DNA of 64,000 bases. Origin: Hofstenia miamia (lineage: Eukaryota; Xenacoelomorpha; Acoela; Hofsteniidae). Where the stretch lies: NCBI GenBank assembly GCA_900660155.1, contig CABFPE010000352.1, positions 690,671-754,670 of the forward strand, given 5' to 3'. Below are positions 20,616 through 32,972 of this stretch, one piece after another; within the stretch, counting starts at the first letter, position 1; each line of letters starts with the position of its first letter. The notes beneath the pieces are model-generated. The model did no database searches. It was given only the letters and a program-made list of their open reading frames with translations, and was not told where the DNA came from. Both the position numbers and the translations under genes were made by a program.

Positions 20616-21571
20616 CCGCGGCCATTCATGTTATTAGCACCACTGTAACCTACGCTACATCTAATAAATGTTCATTGAGTTGAGTGTCTTCAAAACATCA
20701 AAGTAGATGTCAAAGTGGATTAATTGGTGACATGGAGAACAGCGTCATGGCAGATGCCCAGTGCAGAGGAAAACTGCAGGGAGACTTCACCTAAATAGTG
20801 AATGGTGGTTAAATCATTAATTATAGTTAAGGAGATACAACCATTTATTGTCGTGAGCAGTTATTAGTTAGTTTCCTTCCACTTAACACATTGGAAACTG
20901 AATTTAATATTTAATTTGTTTGCAATTGGGCATGGAAGGAGATTTTACATAAATGATCTTAATTTTCCACTTGCCAAATTTGCAACATTGCATTGTCTAA
21001 ATTTCATCTGAATCAACTTATATCTGTTAGTTTGGATTGGCCTTCTGGATCCTTGAATTTTTCAAACTACAAAAAATTGAAATTGTTTATGTTTCTGGCC
21101 TTGTAGTGCACAAATTCGATTTAGATTCTAATAATTCGTTTTAATTCTATGAAGACTGTGCTTTTATTTCTGAAGTTTCTCGTGGCAATTTAAAATTCCA
21201 TTTAAAAGTTTAGTATCAAACGTTAATATTTGTTATGTTTATATATCATCAAACCGAAATATTAATTTTGTATTTTTGTCATAGATTTGTAGTTGATGTT
21301 GTTACATATTGATTGTATTCTTAATATACTATTTATACATTTTTATACATTTTGCGCCCTCGGAATTTTTTCCTTTAAACAGGAAATATGAAATAATATA
21401 TATGGCAAATGTTCTTTTTGTGAATTTAATAATTTTCTTTCTGAATTGTGACTTCTTTTTATGCTCTGACTCTACATTATTCAACCGAGTTTTAGATTTC
21501 CAGTTCTTGTTCAGTGGCCAATGAAATGCATCAACAATGCACAAAGATTGAAATATTTATTCCTTAGACAC
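20616..21571. other. Intergenic, nothing recognised
   Basis: AT-rich. The overlapping short frames at 21309-21544 on both strands have no recognisable motif. Confidence 0.45.
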
Positions 21572-21930
21572 TCAGATGTATTGCACAATTAACTCACATA
21601 ATGCTAAGCAAAGTGAAAAGTACTTTTGGACGTGGTTGCAAAATATTAAGCACACAAATTGGGTATTTTCTTCAATAGATTTGGGGTAAAGTTGATATGA
21701 TCCCATATGATACTCTCGATCCTGTAGCCAAAATCTTGATAGATCCCTTAGGATTCCTACTGATCTTTTCTCTAATAGATGTAACAAGTGTAGGGTTTCT
21801 GCATATTCAATGACAACCTTGCCCTCAAAACGTTTTAAAGTCCTCCACATCAACTTTCTATTCACTTTCAAGATCTTAAATATATCCTTTCTAGAGTTTC
21901 CTGCTTCCAGCTTAAAAATTGTGTCTGATT
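21572..21930 (-). pseudogene. Mariner/IS630-like transposase, N-terminal helix-turn-helix remnant
   Basis: Reading minus from about 21925, the sequence AGNSRKDIFKILKVNRK followed by WRTLKRFEG has the form of the first helix-turn-helix of mariner-like transposases (an (A)G-x-S-x-x-x-I-x-x-x-L-x-V pattern, then T-L-K-R-F). Further on, in shifting frames, a segment near 21760-21780 resembles the RRNP-x-R-S-I-R second HTH. The catalytic domain is absent. The frame is broken and the element dead. Confidence 0.5.
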
Positions 21931-23368
21931 ATACAATAAACTACTCAAGATTGTATTTTAAGATCTGAAAATATAAAATTACTATTAAGTTTCAACAAGA
22001 GAAGATTACAGAGAAAAATTATTAAAATTATAACACTAAATATTAATGACCCTGTATATTAGTTTATTCAAAGCTGTTCGTACATTTTCATAACAGAAAT
22101 GCAAAATTAATTTGCAGAATGTTACATTTCATAAATACGGGATACAATAAATCTACATCACCTTATATAACAGTTCTATGTACAAATGGTTCACACGTCA
22201 CCAACTTGCCTACTTTGATCAGACTTTGGAACATTTTGTTTTAAGTATTGAATTCTTTCTTGATTTAATCATATTCGAACCCAAATTTCAAAAGCCAAGA
22301 AAAATCTCACTTATACCATTCTCATTTCGCCTCCTCTGTTTGACATCCTCTGAAGGCTAGATATAACTGTTAAAAAATTCCAAAGTAATGTCTTGCTATG
22401 AATTATTTCTAGTAACAATTGATACAAAGATTAAAAAGAATCAATATTCTCAGAATTTTTTTTCAACTAGTCTATGAATATTTCATTAACATCGAAAGTC
22501 CTATATTAATATCTGTAGGTTTATGTCTTTTTCTTATTACTCACTACGTATTTTCTTGGAAGCAATGAGAACGTCTTGCTCTATGTGAAGAAGCACACCT
22601 GCAATCATTTACAACTTTTTTCATAAACATATTTCACAAAATAGCCAACAAAATTCACAAAAATCCAAAGATAAATATAATGTAGGAGGATGTTAATTAT
22701 CTATGGGAAGGTATTTGAAAATATACCTAAGGCAACTAATGTTCTATAAAACATTCTCCCATTTTCGTCACTATGGTATTACCTCCGCCAGAGATATTGT
22801 TTCAGGTTTATAAGTAGGATTTCACAAAAAGTAATGGATCTCTGTGAAAAAATCTCAAGATATTTATTGGTCTGACATAGATCCAATTGAATTTCCGGAA
22901 TGACTCAGACTGGTGTTTTGGAGCTAGATCTAATTTTATGCACTTACAGTAGCAAATATCTATTGATGGACCAATGCATAAAGTGGCTTTTTACAAAAGA
23001 GGAAAATGTTTTCTTCTCTGACACATTCAATATTAATAAATTTTTAAAAACTATTTTTCTAATACTTAAATTTAATTACAAGCTACAAAACTAAAAACAA
23101 ATTTTGAAAATCAAAATGTTGATTGGCAAGATATTTTTCATAATGCATTTGGAGCTTTTAATTTTTTTTTAATTGATTCCATTTTTACGACCCAGTGCTA
23201 CATCAATAAAAAATACCTTCAACGGAAGTACACTAGTTTTTGCACCCACCTCATAAAGTGTCATTTTCGGCATTAACACAATAGATGATCTCGCACAAAC
23301 AACAACAATACCCGTAACACACCAGAGGGGTACAGGGACTTATTAATTTTCACTAAGAATGCCTCATC
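21931..23368. other. Intergenic, nothing recognised
   Basis: 1.4 kb of AT-rich sequence. Short frames at 22178-22360 and 22900-23094 show no recognisable domain. Confidence 0.45.

Positions 23369-23417
<49 letters not shown>
23369..23417. repeat. TA microsatellite next to a scaffold gap
   Basis: TA-rich tract with one AAA interruption. It is followed by CCCTGCTATA and then the gap. Confidence 0.9.
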
Positions 23418-23421
<4 letters not shown>

Positions 23422-23427
23422 GCTATA

Positions 23428-23558
23428 NNNNNNNNNNNNNNNNNNNNNNNNNNNNNNNNNNNNNNNNNNNNNNNNNNNNNNNNNNNNNNNNNNNNNNNNN
23501 NNNNNNNNNNNNNNNNNNNNNNNNNNNNNNNNNNNNNNNNNNNNNNNNNNNNNNNNNN
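23428..23558. other. Assembly gap (131 N)
   Basis: The sequence just before the gap, a TA run plus CCCTGCTATA, is repeated just after it. The gap edges may therefore be an unmerged overlap rather than missing sequence. Confidence 0.98.
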
Positions 23559-23578
23559 ATATATATATATATATATAT

Positions 23579-24996
23579 CCCTGCTATAAATTAACGCAGC
23601 ACACCAAAATTTGCGCTATTTCAATTAACTAATGAAATGCGTATTAATTTTAGCCAATTACTACAATATTTACATGTTTATACATGTTGAGACAATTTAT
23701 TCATTTATATTTCATTTTTTATTTTAAAGATGCCTAAAGTGCGAGATTTATCTATTATTGAAAAGAGAGTAATTGTTTAATTGAATAAAGCAGGAATTAC
23801 ACAGGCAGAGCTGGCAAGGCGTTACAATGTCACTCACTCAACGATTTCTCGTCTTCTGTCTAAGGAGCACCAAACTGGCAGTGTGAATAATCGCCGAAGA
23901 ACAGGAAGGCGTAGAGTAACAACAGTACAGCAAGATCGAAGGCTACGACTTCGTCAACACAATGCACCAACCTCCTATTCACGGTCAGTTGCACAGCAGT
24001 TTAATGCAGAGTAATGTAAAAATATTGCTCCTAGTACAGTTTGAGCTCGAATGGTGTCATTTGGGCTACGCAGTAGAGTTGCAAAGAAAACGCAATTGAT
24101 ATCTGCAGTAAACAAGAGGAAGCGCTTAGCTTGGGCTCTGGAACATTGACACTGGACAGTAGATCAGTGAAGAAAAGTTACATTCTCTGTTGAGAGTCCT
24201 GATTTCTTTAATTAAACCTACGCAGAGGCGGTATATCAGGTGCGTTCTTTCTTAAATCCATAGACCTGGAATGACAAGGCTAATAATCCACATATGTCTA
24301 GGCAGGCTGATGTGTTGGGGCTGTTTCCGAAGTCAACATATTGGGGCATTAGTGGAAGTACATGGCCGTCTTAATGGCACTGGTTACATAAATATATTAT
24401 GTGAAAACCTGGATTACTTTGATATTACCAATCAAAACTACATATTCCAGCAAGACAATGCTCCAATTGATAAAATGATTCCAAGATATCGGCATACAGG
24501 TACTAAACTGGCCACCTCAGTCTCCAGATATGAACCCCATAGAGCATATCTGGTCTCTCATTAAGAGTAAACTAGATGGAATGTTTATCACATCAAAGGC
24601 CGTGCTTAAAGAGAAAGTTCAACAAGTTTGGAATAATATTGACATAAACTATCTGAATGGTTTGATAGAATCTATGCCACAAAGAATGATGGCTGTAATT
24701 AACAATCATGGATTTGCTACTCGATATTAAGCTTGCTTTGTCTTTTTATTTTTGTCTTTGATTAAACTTTACTTGTATAAAATATTGTGGTTAGTGCTCA
24801 TTGATTTTAGGAAAAAATGGCGCAGAAAAAAATCTCACAGGAAAAAATGGCACAAGAAAAAATGGCACACTCCAAATCGCCTAGGCGGAAAAATTGGCAC
24901 ACTGCAAGTTTTCCCTAACATTCAATAAGCTAATTATTACATAAAATATATTGAAATAGAGCAGATTTTGGTGTGTTGCGTTAATTCATAGCAGGG
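23579..24996 (+). mobile_element. Tc1-like element in a TA microsatellite
   Basis: The left end CCCTGCTATAAATTAACGCA at 23579 is inverted at the right end, TGCGTTAATTCATAGCAGGG, ending at 24996. The similarity runs inward through CACACCAAAAT on the left and ATTTTGGTGTG on the right. TA-rich sequence lies on both sides, consistent with TA target specificity. Length is about 1.4 kb. The interior carries the transposase pseudogene. Confidence 0.85.
23730..24730 (+). pseudogene. Tc1-type DD34E transposase, decayed
   Basis: The frame begins MPKVRDLS and is stopped after about 16 codons. It continues with a helix-turn-helix (ITQAELARRYNVTHSTISRL), a GRRR region, a second DNA-binding segment (APSTV, GLRSRVA), then WGCFRSQHIG, the second catalytic Asp in FQQDNAP, and the catalytic Glu in PDMNPIEHIW. 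The first catalytic position reads TFSVES where TFSDES is usual, so that Asp is lost. At least eight stops or frameshifts break the gene. The last frame (24530-24730) preserves the C-terminus. Confidence 0.85.
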
Positions 24997-25046
24997 GTGT
25001 ATATATATATGTATATATATAATGTTTATATTTATATATATTAAGC

Positions 25047-26160
25047 TATGGTTGACACAGAAGCATCTATTTCAATAATAGTGGACACATGTGCATCAAA
25101 CTCGGATGGAATAGAAAGGACATCGCTGAAAACAACTCATGATTGAGCAATGCCTCAAGATACTATGTAAACAAAAAATGAGTTGTGAAAGATGAGTAAC
25201 ACAATTCACAATGTGAAGTTTAAACAAGATGTATACATAATTGATACTAATAACAAACTGTTACCATATGAAATAATCATAGAAAGAGACTTCTTAACTG
25301 ATAACAACTGTCTCATAGATCACAGCACAAGAATATTAATGATCCAGGAAGACTGGAACATCTCCATTACACTATCCATGAAAGGCAATGAAAATCTCAA
25401 AGAATTTATTCTATTAAAAAATTTGAGGATAGAGCCTTATCACTGGAAATTCGTAAAAATTCAAACTTATGCCAACAACAATTTAGACTATATCATCCCT
25501 AACTTCTACCTCAGTAATTCCAGGAAGATAACAGTACTCAGCAACTCTTCAAGAATCAAAAATAGAATCAGGATAACTGCAATCTGTAATAACACACCTT
25601 GACACATAATCTCACAGTCACATGTATCCCACTGATCAAATTTGTAAAGAAGAACAAACAGCACTTATTTTGTTAGTCAGCATCATCAGCAGCTAACACA
25701 AAGGACATTCCTCAACTTACAAAGGCTATGCATACCCACTTATTACAAGATGACAAAGAGAAGATCAATGGCATGCTACAGAAAAATGCAAACATGCTCA
25801 ACAGTAACAATGTAAGTGTTGGTAAAGTGATTGGTGTAGAACATGAAATCAACACCACGTCTAATAGACCATGTAGGAGAGTCTCAAGTAATCTGCAGGA
25901 AATCTATGCTAAAACTATAACAGAGCTCCTTAACAATGGCATAATCAGCAAGAGCCCATATGCCTCTCCAACTGTGTTTATTAAACAGGGAGAAGAATTT
26001 TGGCTGTGCATAGAATTTTGGAATTTAAATAAAGTAACAAAGAAAGATGCTTATCTGTGACCTCAAATTGATGACATATTATATGAAGCTACTAATTATG
26101 AGCTGTTCATTACACATGATCTATGCTAGGCCTATTGGCAAGTTCCCATGAGACAACAGG
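25047..26160 (+). pseudogene. Ty3/gypsy fragment 1: protease and start of reverse transcriptase
   Basis: Begins right after a TA-rich tract. The protease active-site region reads MVDTEASISII (DTG changed to DTE) at about 25053. The 136-codon frame at 25192-25602 continues with the protease C-terminal part (LPYEIIIERDFL). The RT N-terminal region follows at 25728-26060: ELLNNGIISKSPYASPTVF, then CIEFWNLNKVT. Reading through stops gives PQIDDIL and AYWQVPM at about 26060-26150. Homology then ends, before the YxDD motif. It is a truncated, dead element and marks the left edge of the CpG-poor block. Confidence 0.8.
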
Positions 26161-27249
26161 ATATAGAAAAGACTAGTTTTCTTGATCTGATTAGTGACAT
26201 GGATTTTTTCACTTCTGGTTTTTCAGGTTTTTGCTTCAAGTATTTACCATTTTATTTTCTTCTTGGCAGTGGTGGTGCTTTCTTTAACTGAAAATGTTTG
26301 GTGCATTTTTTGTCTTTGTTGATTGCATTTTTAAGGACTAGAAAAATACCTTTATATTCACATTTTTTATGACAGGAGAGTCTTTACATTTACTCTCTGC
26401 CCCTTATATGCTTTCTTTTATTTGATGATTATAAGAATGCATTTATATTCACATTTCATTCAACCTGAGAGTTTTTGCAATGATCTTAAACAGTTTTCTT
26501 TTCTCTCATTTCTGTAATCAGAACATTTGCTTCTCATCTGTTTTTCATGAAAATGTCATGGTCATCATGTGAAATCCTTTACTATCAGCAATTTATTCTT
26601 GTATCATCACAAGTGACTATTATTAACAGCATTTATTCCAACCTCTCAGCCATTAGCATTACCATTCTCTAAATTGTTAGTTCCCCATATGTGTTAGTGA
26701 ATATGTCTATAATGATTCTGCAAATAGTAGGAGTGACTAACATTTAGATTCTGAAAGTGTTGCTGACTCAAATGGCATCTCATTTGCATGGTGCAGGTGA
26801 TATTGGATGGGTTACTACAATGCATCTCTCAGCATGACATTTGTGGTTTTGGTGTAAGACATAGTACAAAGAACTTCCTCTTGAATTTCCTGGAACTTTA
26901 ATGCATTGTGTTTCAATTAGAGTGTTATTGAGAGATTAATAAAAGTTATGTTAACTGTGTTAATCTAAGAATTAATTAGCATTGGTGAAACAAATTTCAT
27001 TCATCTAATTAGTTGCCATCTATTTAATAATTAAGAAACTTTGCATAAATAATACTCAATTTAATATTCCATAGTCAGATGAACATGCTTTAATATGCAG
27101 TACTAATGCATCCATCATTCATTAGAATAGTTAAGTTAAAAGATGTTAAGAAGAATCATTAAGTTTTGTAAAGTTAGCCCTTCTCTTGACCACATATTTT
27201 TCTAACATTAACTCTGAACTATTTACATTTTGTTTCACCATATATTTTA
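26161..27249. other. CpG-free sequence, unassigned
   Basis: No CpG and no coding frame of note. Two related phrases (TTTATATTCACATTT near 26351 and 26431) suggest a local duplication. It may contain the unrecognisable 3' part of the piggyBac element to its right. Confidence 0.45.
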
Positions 27250-28480
27250 CTATTTAAATTAACAAAAACAATTTGTTCCAATAGAACATGATATATCATT
27301 TATGTTAAGAACTACAAACTACTGATTTCTGTTAGTGTATCTTACAGATATGCTTGTTGTAAACTGCAAAGTTTTCTCTTCCAGCACAGATGGTTGGGTG
27401 TTTATTGGATAACAAGTTCATGGCTCTTGAATTTTTGGCACATACTTTACAATAATTATGTTGTTTTGATACCCAAAAATTGATAAATGCTCTTCATATC
27501 TTTAATATTTGTATATTGATTCTTTTTTATTAGCTCAAATAGTGCCTAATAAATTCAATTTGAAGTAATTAATTTTCTGGAGGAATGGAGGTACTTGTAA
27601 TATTCATTCCAGTACCACAAAACATCCCTAACAAATTGTCAACTACTCACTGACTTCAATGGATTGATTCCAACATTGCCAAGATATACTTGAAAATTTA
27701 GTATATAATGTGGTTCACTATTAGTGATGACCCACACCTTGATGCCATATTTGTCTGGTTTGGACTTAATGTATACATGGAAAGGACTGCTCAATTTAAA
27801 TAAATATGAGTTGTTCATCAATTCTCAGGAAAGCTCCAGGTTTAAAACAGAATCAATATCACTCTTGAAATAAGTCCCAGATTTGGTGAATAGCAATAAA
27901 CTTGTCTGTCAATCTTCTATCAGTACATGTGTCAGTATCATCATAGCAAATGAATTTCATAATGGTTTGAAATCTTTTGAGACACATAGAAGCTTAGAGT
28001 TGTGGTCATCTAATAAATTTCTTTGGCACATATTCCTTCCAATGCTTCATGTTTTGCATGGAATGTACCAGCAAATATTAGACAGCCAATGAATCCACAT
28101 AATAGTGATGGCTTTCAACAATTTATATACCAACCACCATCTGGTTGGATATTTGGAATTTCTTCTGTAAAAAGTAAAAAAAAACACTTTAGTCATTAAA
28201 GTTGAGCCACATTGATTGGAGATTTCACTGGCTTACCTTAGAATATTAGCAGGGAGCTTGATATTGTTGCTTTGCCTTCTAGTACCATTACCACCAAACC
28301 AGAAATCATTGTTACTAATTATAGATTCCTCTTAATCTTCAATCTCTGAATGCTGGTCTTGATCTTCATAACTTGTTGATGCTTCTGCCTCCACCACATC
28401 TTCACAACTGTCAGAATTCACTGCTATTCCTACCTCATTTACATCTTTAGCAATGTTATATATTGGTTATTGATGAAAGG
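27250..28480 (-). pseudogene. piggyBac-like transposase, decayed (copy 1, CpG-free)
   Basis: On the minus strand an acidic N-terminal stretch (EDVVEAEASTSYEDQDQ, about 28400) is followed by FICYDDTDT and RRLTDKFIAIHQIWDLFQ (about 27880-27950). Next come FLRIDEQL with the first conserved Asp and, in another frame (27639-27821), SKPDKYGIKVW and YILNFQVYLGN, a hallmark of DDE_Tnp_1_7 transposases. A GTGMNIT-like segment follows near 27610. At least three stops and two frameshifts are visible. Terminal repeats or TTAA sites were not confirmed. Compare the CpG-containing relative at 45515-46620. Confidence 0.8.
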
Positions 28481-31060
28481 ATGCAAATGATGAACATCCA
28501 CTAAATTCTGTATCCCATGTGTAGTAGCATGCAGGGGAGTATGTGTAGGCCAACTTTCCATATAAATTTGTTTAGAAAAAAATGAAGTATTTTCAATAAA
28601 AACACAGTCTAGTAGAAGAGTGTTCTAAATTGTGAAAATAATTAGACAATGTGTTGCTTACTGTAAACAATAGAGAATCTTATTATAGTGGGAAAGAATG
28701 CAAACATAAAGGCATTCTTATTAGCCTCACCTAAGACAGAAAGGTGCAAATGGAAATGCACCCATTCTGACCAAAATGTAATTGGTACAATAAAAGGAAA
28801 TTTTATTAGAGTTGCTTTTCCTTAGAAAAAAATTATTAATGATCAAGCATTGTAAAAATATAAGTAAAAAAGATGCAGAAAAATAGTTCGGCTAAAAGTC
28901 AATCAATTGTCTTTTAGATAAAATTAGCCAAAGCAGAAATATAAATTCAAAATTGACTATCTGATTATCAATAATTGTGCATTGAGGTGAAATCATTGAG
29001 CAATCCTAAGTCCCTAATATCTGAGGGATTCATTTTGAAGCATGAATTTGCCAAAGCCACAGTTTAATAAATAACTCCTCCTGCCATGGTAACCCTTCCT
29101 AACAAAATTAATAAGTAAACAGAAGATCATGAGAGGGAAGAGTGGCCAAACTTGGCTGATCTGAATCAGATAGCCTTGAGACAGTGTTGCATAAATTTAG
29201 AGCCCTAATAGAGAAAAGGAAAAGAGAGGCCCTAATATTCTTGGGTGCATTGGGTGAAACCTATGTGCTAAGTAAAAAACCTAAGCTCATTGCTTTTCTC
29301 ATTGCATGCAATTTAGGTGGTAGCAATAATAACAATAATATTTAACAAATGAAATGCTTAACAAATCAAAACACCTAAACTTTTACCTATTTCTAAACTA
29401 AGGTTAGTGTGCTAGACTACATTTAACTAAACAGAAGTTTTTTATAAAAACATAATTTAGATTAAAGCAAAGTTGAAATATAAACTGAAACAATTTTATT
29501 GAAGAAGGAAACAAAATGAATAATTCACATGAATATATAGGAACAATAACTGGTATCAAAAACATCATTACATACTGTTGTAAATGTAATCAGTAGTCTG
29601 CAATAGTTAAATTTAACATGTTAAATTATTAGAAATATTCAAACTAAAAATATATAGCACTGTTTCATATTATCCAATTGTTAATTGCAATAATTTCTTA
29701 ATTCCCACATTGAAATTAATATTTGCCATTTCAGAATAAAGTAATGAGAAATAGAAAGTTTTAAATGTCTTTATGCCAAAATTGTATAAAAAGAACCTGT
29801 AAGTGATTTTATTATTTTTATAGTATATAGGAAAATTGTCATAATGAAAAAAAAGTTATTATATAAAATCAGTATCCATAAACTTCTAGTAGAGTTTAGT
29901 TGTTCTAATACTCTTAATTTATCAGATATAATAATGAAAATAGTTAGCTAAATTTCTATGTGGCAATGGTGGTGGTGACTTGGCTGATGAATATGTATGG
30001 TGCAAATTAAGATTGATTATGAAAAGCTAATAACTTAAAATCTTGTAACTTAATTATGCAAATGATTAACAGACACCTTAATGATAAATGGTTAGCTAAT
30101 TTTGTCCAACTATGAAATCTGTGAATGACTTATATTTTATACAACTAATTATGTAATTACTAATCAGGTGTCTACCCATTTGATGAAAGAAACTTGCATC
30201 ATCAGTGATTGATGGAGAAGATAGAAACCTGTTAATTAAGCAAAGAGAAAGTGGTTAATATCAAATTTATTTATAGTTCATTTAAACTGTAAACAAAACA
30301 TTATGTAGCATCTGCTACTAAGCTCTAAAATAAATCAATTAATTCCTTTTGAATATATTTCTTTGTTAATTGTGGGTAGGGATATAACAACTTCTTTGTT
30401 CTTTTAACAATTGTAGTTAACTTTTGTTAACATACAATGTAGTTGATTGCTATTTAGGTGTGAATTGATTGCAGAAGTTCCCCTGGTGACTGATCTTCTG
30501 TAAGTTCTCTGACCAACTCTGATATCTGAATCTTCTAACACTTAGTTGTCTTCACTGCTGATGGATTGTCTCCAAGTCTCCTAACTCAGTGCAACCCTCA
30601 AGGCTGGATGTAACTGACTTAAACTCAATTTGTAATGTGAAATTTTTACTTGCAACCTGGCAATGTCACTAGCTGCTAATAAATATCTGTTAAGCCATTA
30701 CTGAAAAATACTGGCTTAAAAGAAAATAAATAATTAAATAGATTATTACATGCAGCTTCCTAACCTACATTTAGTTAGTAATACATGCTTGGTCTTGTTA
30801 TCAGTCTATTTATAGGTCTCCTACATAGTCTATTTAATATAAGATATAATATCCTATGATTGGCTAAGTATAATTATCTCCAAAGTTTGTTATTTTGTAC
30901 ACATTGTTGAAAGAATCAGTATTCAGCTAAATGTAGAAGAACTCCTAATCATAACCCTAACCTAAATACAGTTTCATGGTTTGGATCAAGGACCCTCAAA
31001 TCACTACTAATATGTGTCCTTGCCACTACTAAGCATTTACTACTTAGCTTGACATTGTGT
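28481..31060. other. CpG-poor intergenic sequence with one protein-like patch
   Basis: No identifiable gene. A forward-strand patch at about 29190-29325 reads FRALIEKRKREALIFLGALG and continues plausibly for about 45 codons without a stop, but I do not recognise it. A single CpG occurs in this interval, near 28888. Confidence 0.4.
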
Positions 31061-31236
31061 AATAATATGCAAACCAAAATAAATATAAAAATAAGATTTA
31101 AAATAGTGGAAATGATATTGCCCCCTTCATTTTGCCAAATTGTTATCAACAAGTACTATTTGGTAATGTTATCTCTTAGTTGCATTTACAAAATTAATGA
31201 TGCTAAATTAGAATTAAATAAATTTTGATTTACAAT
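31061..31236 (-). repeat. Left copy of a direct repeat flanking gypsy element 2 (candidate LTR part)
   Basis: About 175 bp (from ATGCAAACCAAAATAAAT to GATTTACAATT) closely repeated in the same orientation at 38521-38819. The right copy has about 120 extra internal bases. The two copies bracket the minus-strand gypsy element 2 and could be the remnants of its LTRs, or shared ends of two related elements. Confidence 0.55.
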
Positions 31237-31240
31237 TAAT

Positions 31241-32972
31241 TTAATCATAATTCAATGTTAATCTTCTTTGATTAACTAATCTCTTTCTTCTTCTTTTTTG
31301 CAGCATTAATCTTTGAATTATTCTACATGCCCCCTCAGCTTGTGTTATTTTTAGCACAGCTCTCTCTCCATGGACTAGTTCATCAGCTTTTCCTATTATT
31401 GCTTCTGCTTTAAGATCACTCCAGCATGTTGTTGCAAATTCTGGCTGTTCCCTCATTTTTAGTATTGCCTCTCTTTCTGTTGTTACTGTACTATGATAGT
31501 GCAAAAATTTTGCTTCTGAGATTGGTGTTATCTCACACAATTCATTCATTTTTCTTGAGAATATTTTGTAGTATTTCTGATACAGATGGATCCCTTTTAT
31601 TGCTATCATTAAAGTCATCTGTGCATCCACTCTACTTGTGTGTGCTGTATTTGGGTAAAAGAGTGTAAATACTTTTCAGAGGCTTCTGGTGTTCACAATG
31701 CCCTATAAGAAGAAGCTTATGTTGTTTCTTACGTCTTCTTCTGTTATGTTGCTTGGGTTGTTCTTATTCAACCTTATCATTGTTACTATTTTGACCCACT
31801 TTGTGACATCATAGTAGCAATACTGTTTATCCCACAAGTCCAGCCAGACTACATCATTTACTCCTGAAAATAGCATTACTGGTTTTGTTGTTTTTTGTTG
31901 ATCTCATCTCTCAGTTCTTTACCCTGCTCATTGATGGCTTTGCCTTGAGTGTATAGTTGATAGGAGTTATTGCTCACTCAACATAGACATGTTCCCTGTT
32001 GTCATTGCTGAGTATCATTTCTTTTGATCTTCTGTAATCCTCTCTGTTGATTACCTTGTTCTTTACCTTGTTCTTTTGTGTTCAGATAGGTTTTGTACTT
32101 GTGTAGGAACGCTTTTGCTATTTTCACATCTGTGGGTACTCTCCATCTTGGAAGTATCATCAGGATGGATATCATTTCTGGTGGCATGCAGATGAGGATT
32201 TTTGTTTTGATTTGTCATTCTATCTCATTGTATGTTGCTGATGTTGTTGGTGCCATTGCCAGTCCAATTTTTGCTGGGTAGTTCATCTTACTGTCTTTCA
32301 ATGTGTCCCAAAAACTCTGTGTTAACCCTCTTCTACTCATTTTTATCTGAATTTGGTCTTTCATCTCTATTTTTGATGTAATACATTCCACATAATTGGC
32401 CAATTGATTGTATGGCTTTAGCAGCTCTTCCAGCTCTGTTCTTGTAAAAGCTTCTGTAAACATTAGTTTCATGGATGTTACTATTTGCTCTTCTTTTAAT
32501 TTCTGGTAGTTTCTGCAGTGAATTTCCTTTTGCTTTTCCTTAATTATCTTTATCATTTTTATGAATGTGCATCATGGACCTTGTTTTTCATGTTGATTCA
32601 TTTCTTTTTGTAACATTTGATGTAAATTTTTCTCCTTCATCATCTTAACTATTTCTTTGGTGTCAACAATATCTTTTTCTTCTATTGTGAAAATCACTAT
32701 TAACCATGCTTTTGTCCTGAACCTGATTTCTGGTGTGTTTTTCTCTTCAAATATCATGTTCTAAAATCTTTGTTTGTGTTTAGTTTGTACACTCTATTTA
32801 TCTCTGTCAGGGCTACCTCTATTGTTCTATGAAATTTCTTTGATGGCACCTCTATGTTTATTTCAGGGCATTCTTCTGTAGTATTCTTTTGTAGCTTACT
32901 CTTTTTCCATATTTTTTCTATTTGTCTGAGATGCTCCTGTCTCTGTGTGAGGCTGCATTTGATAAATAGCAT
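31241..32972 (-). pseudogene. Unassigned ORF remnants downstream of gypsy element 2 integrase
   Basis: Minus-strand coding debris in several frames: 32754-32972, 32572-32757, 32215-32556 (longest, 113 codons, Lys/Glu-rich), 32002-32187 (PPEMISILMILPRWRVPTD) and 31241-31630 (129 codons, ending with a basic RRKR cluster). All read in the direction of the gypsy element and lie between its integrase and the left repeat. They could be an additional ORF of that element or the gag of another one. No diagnostic motif was found, so no function is assigned. Confidence 0.45.
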
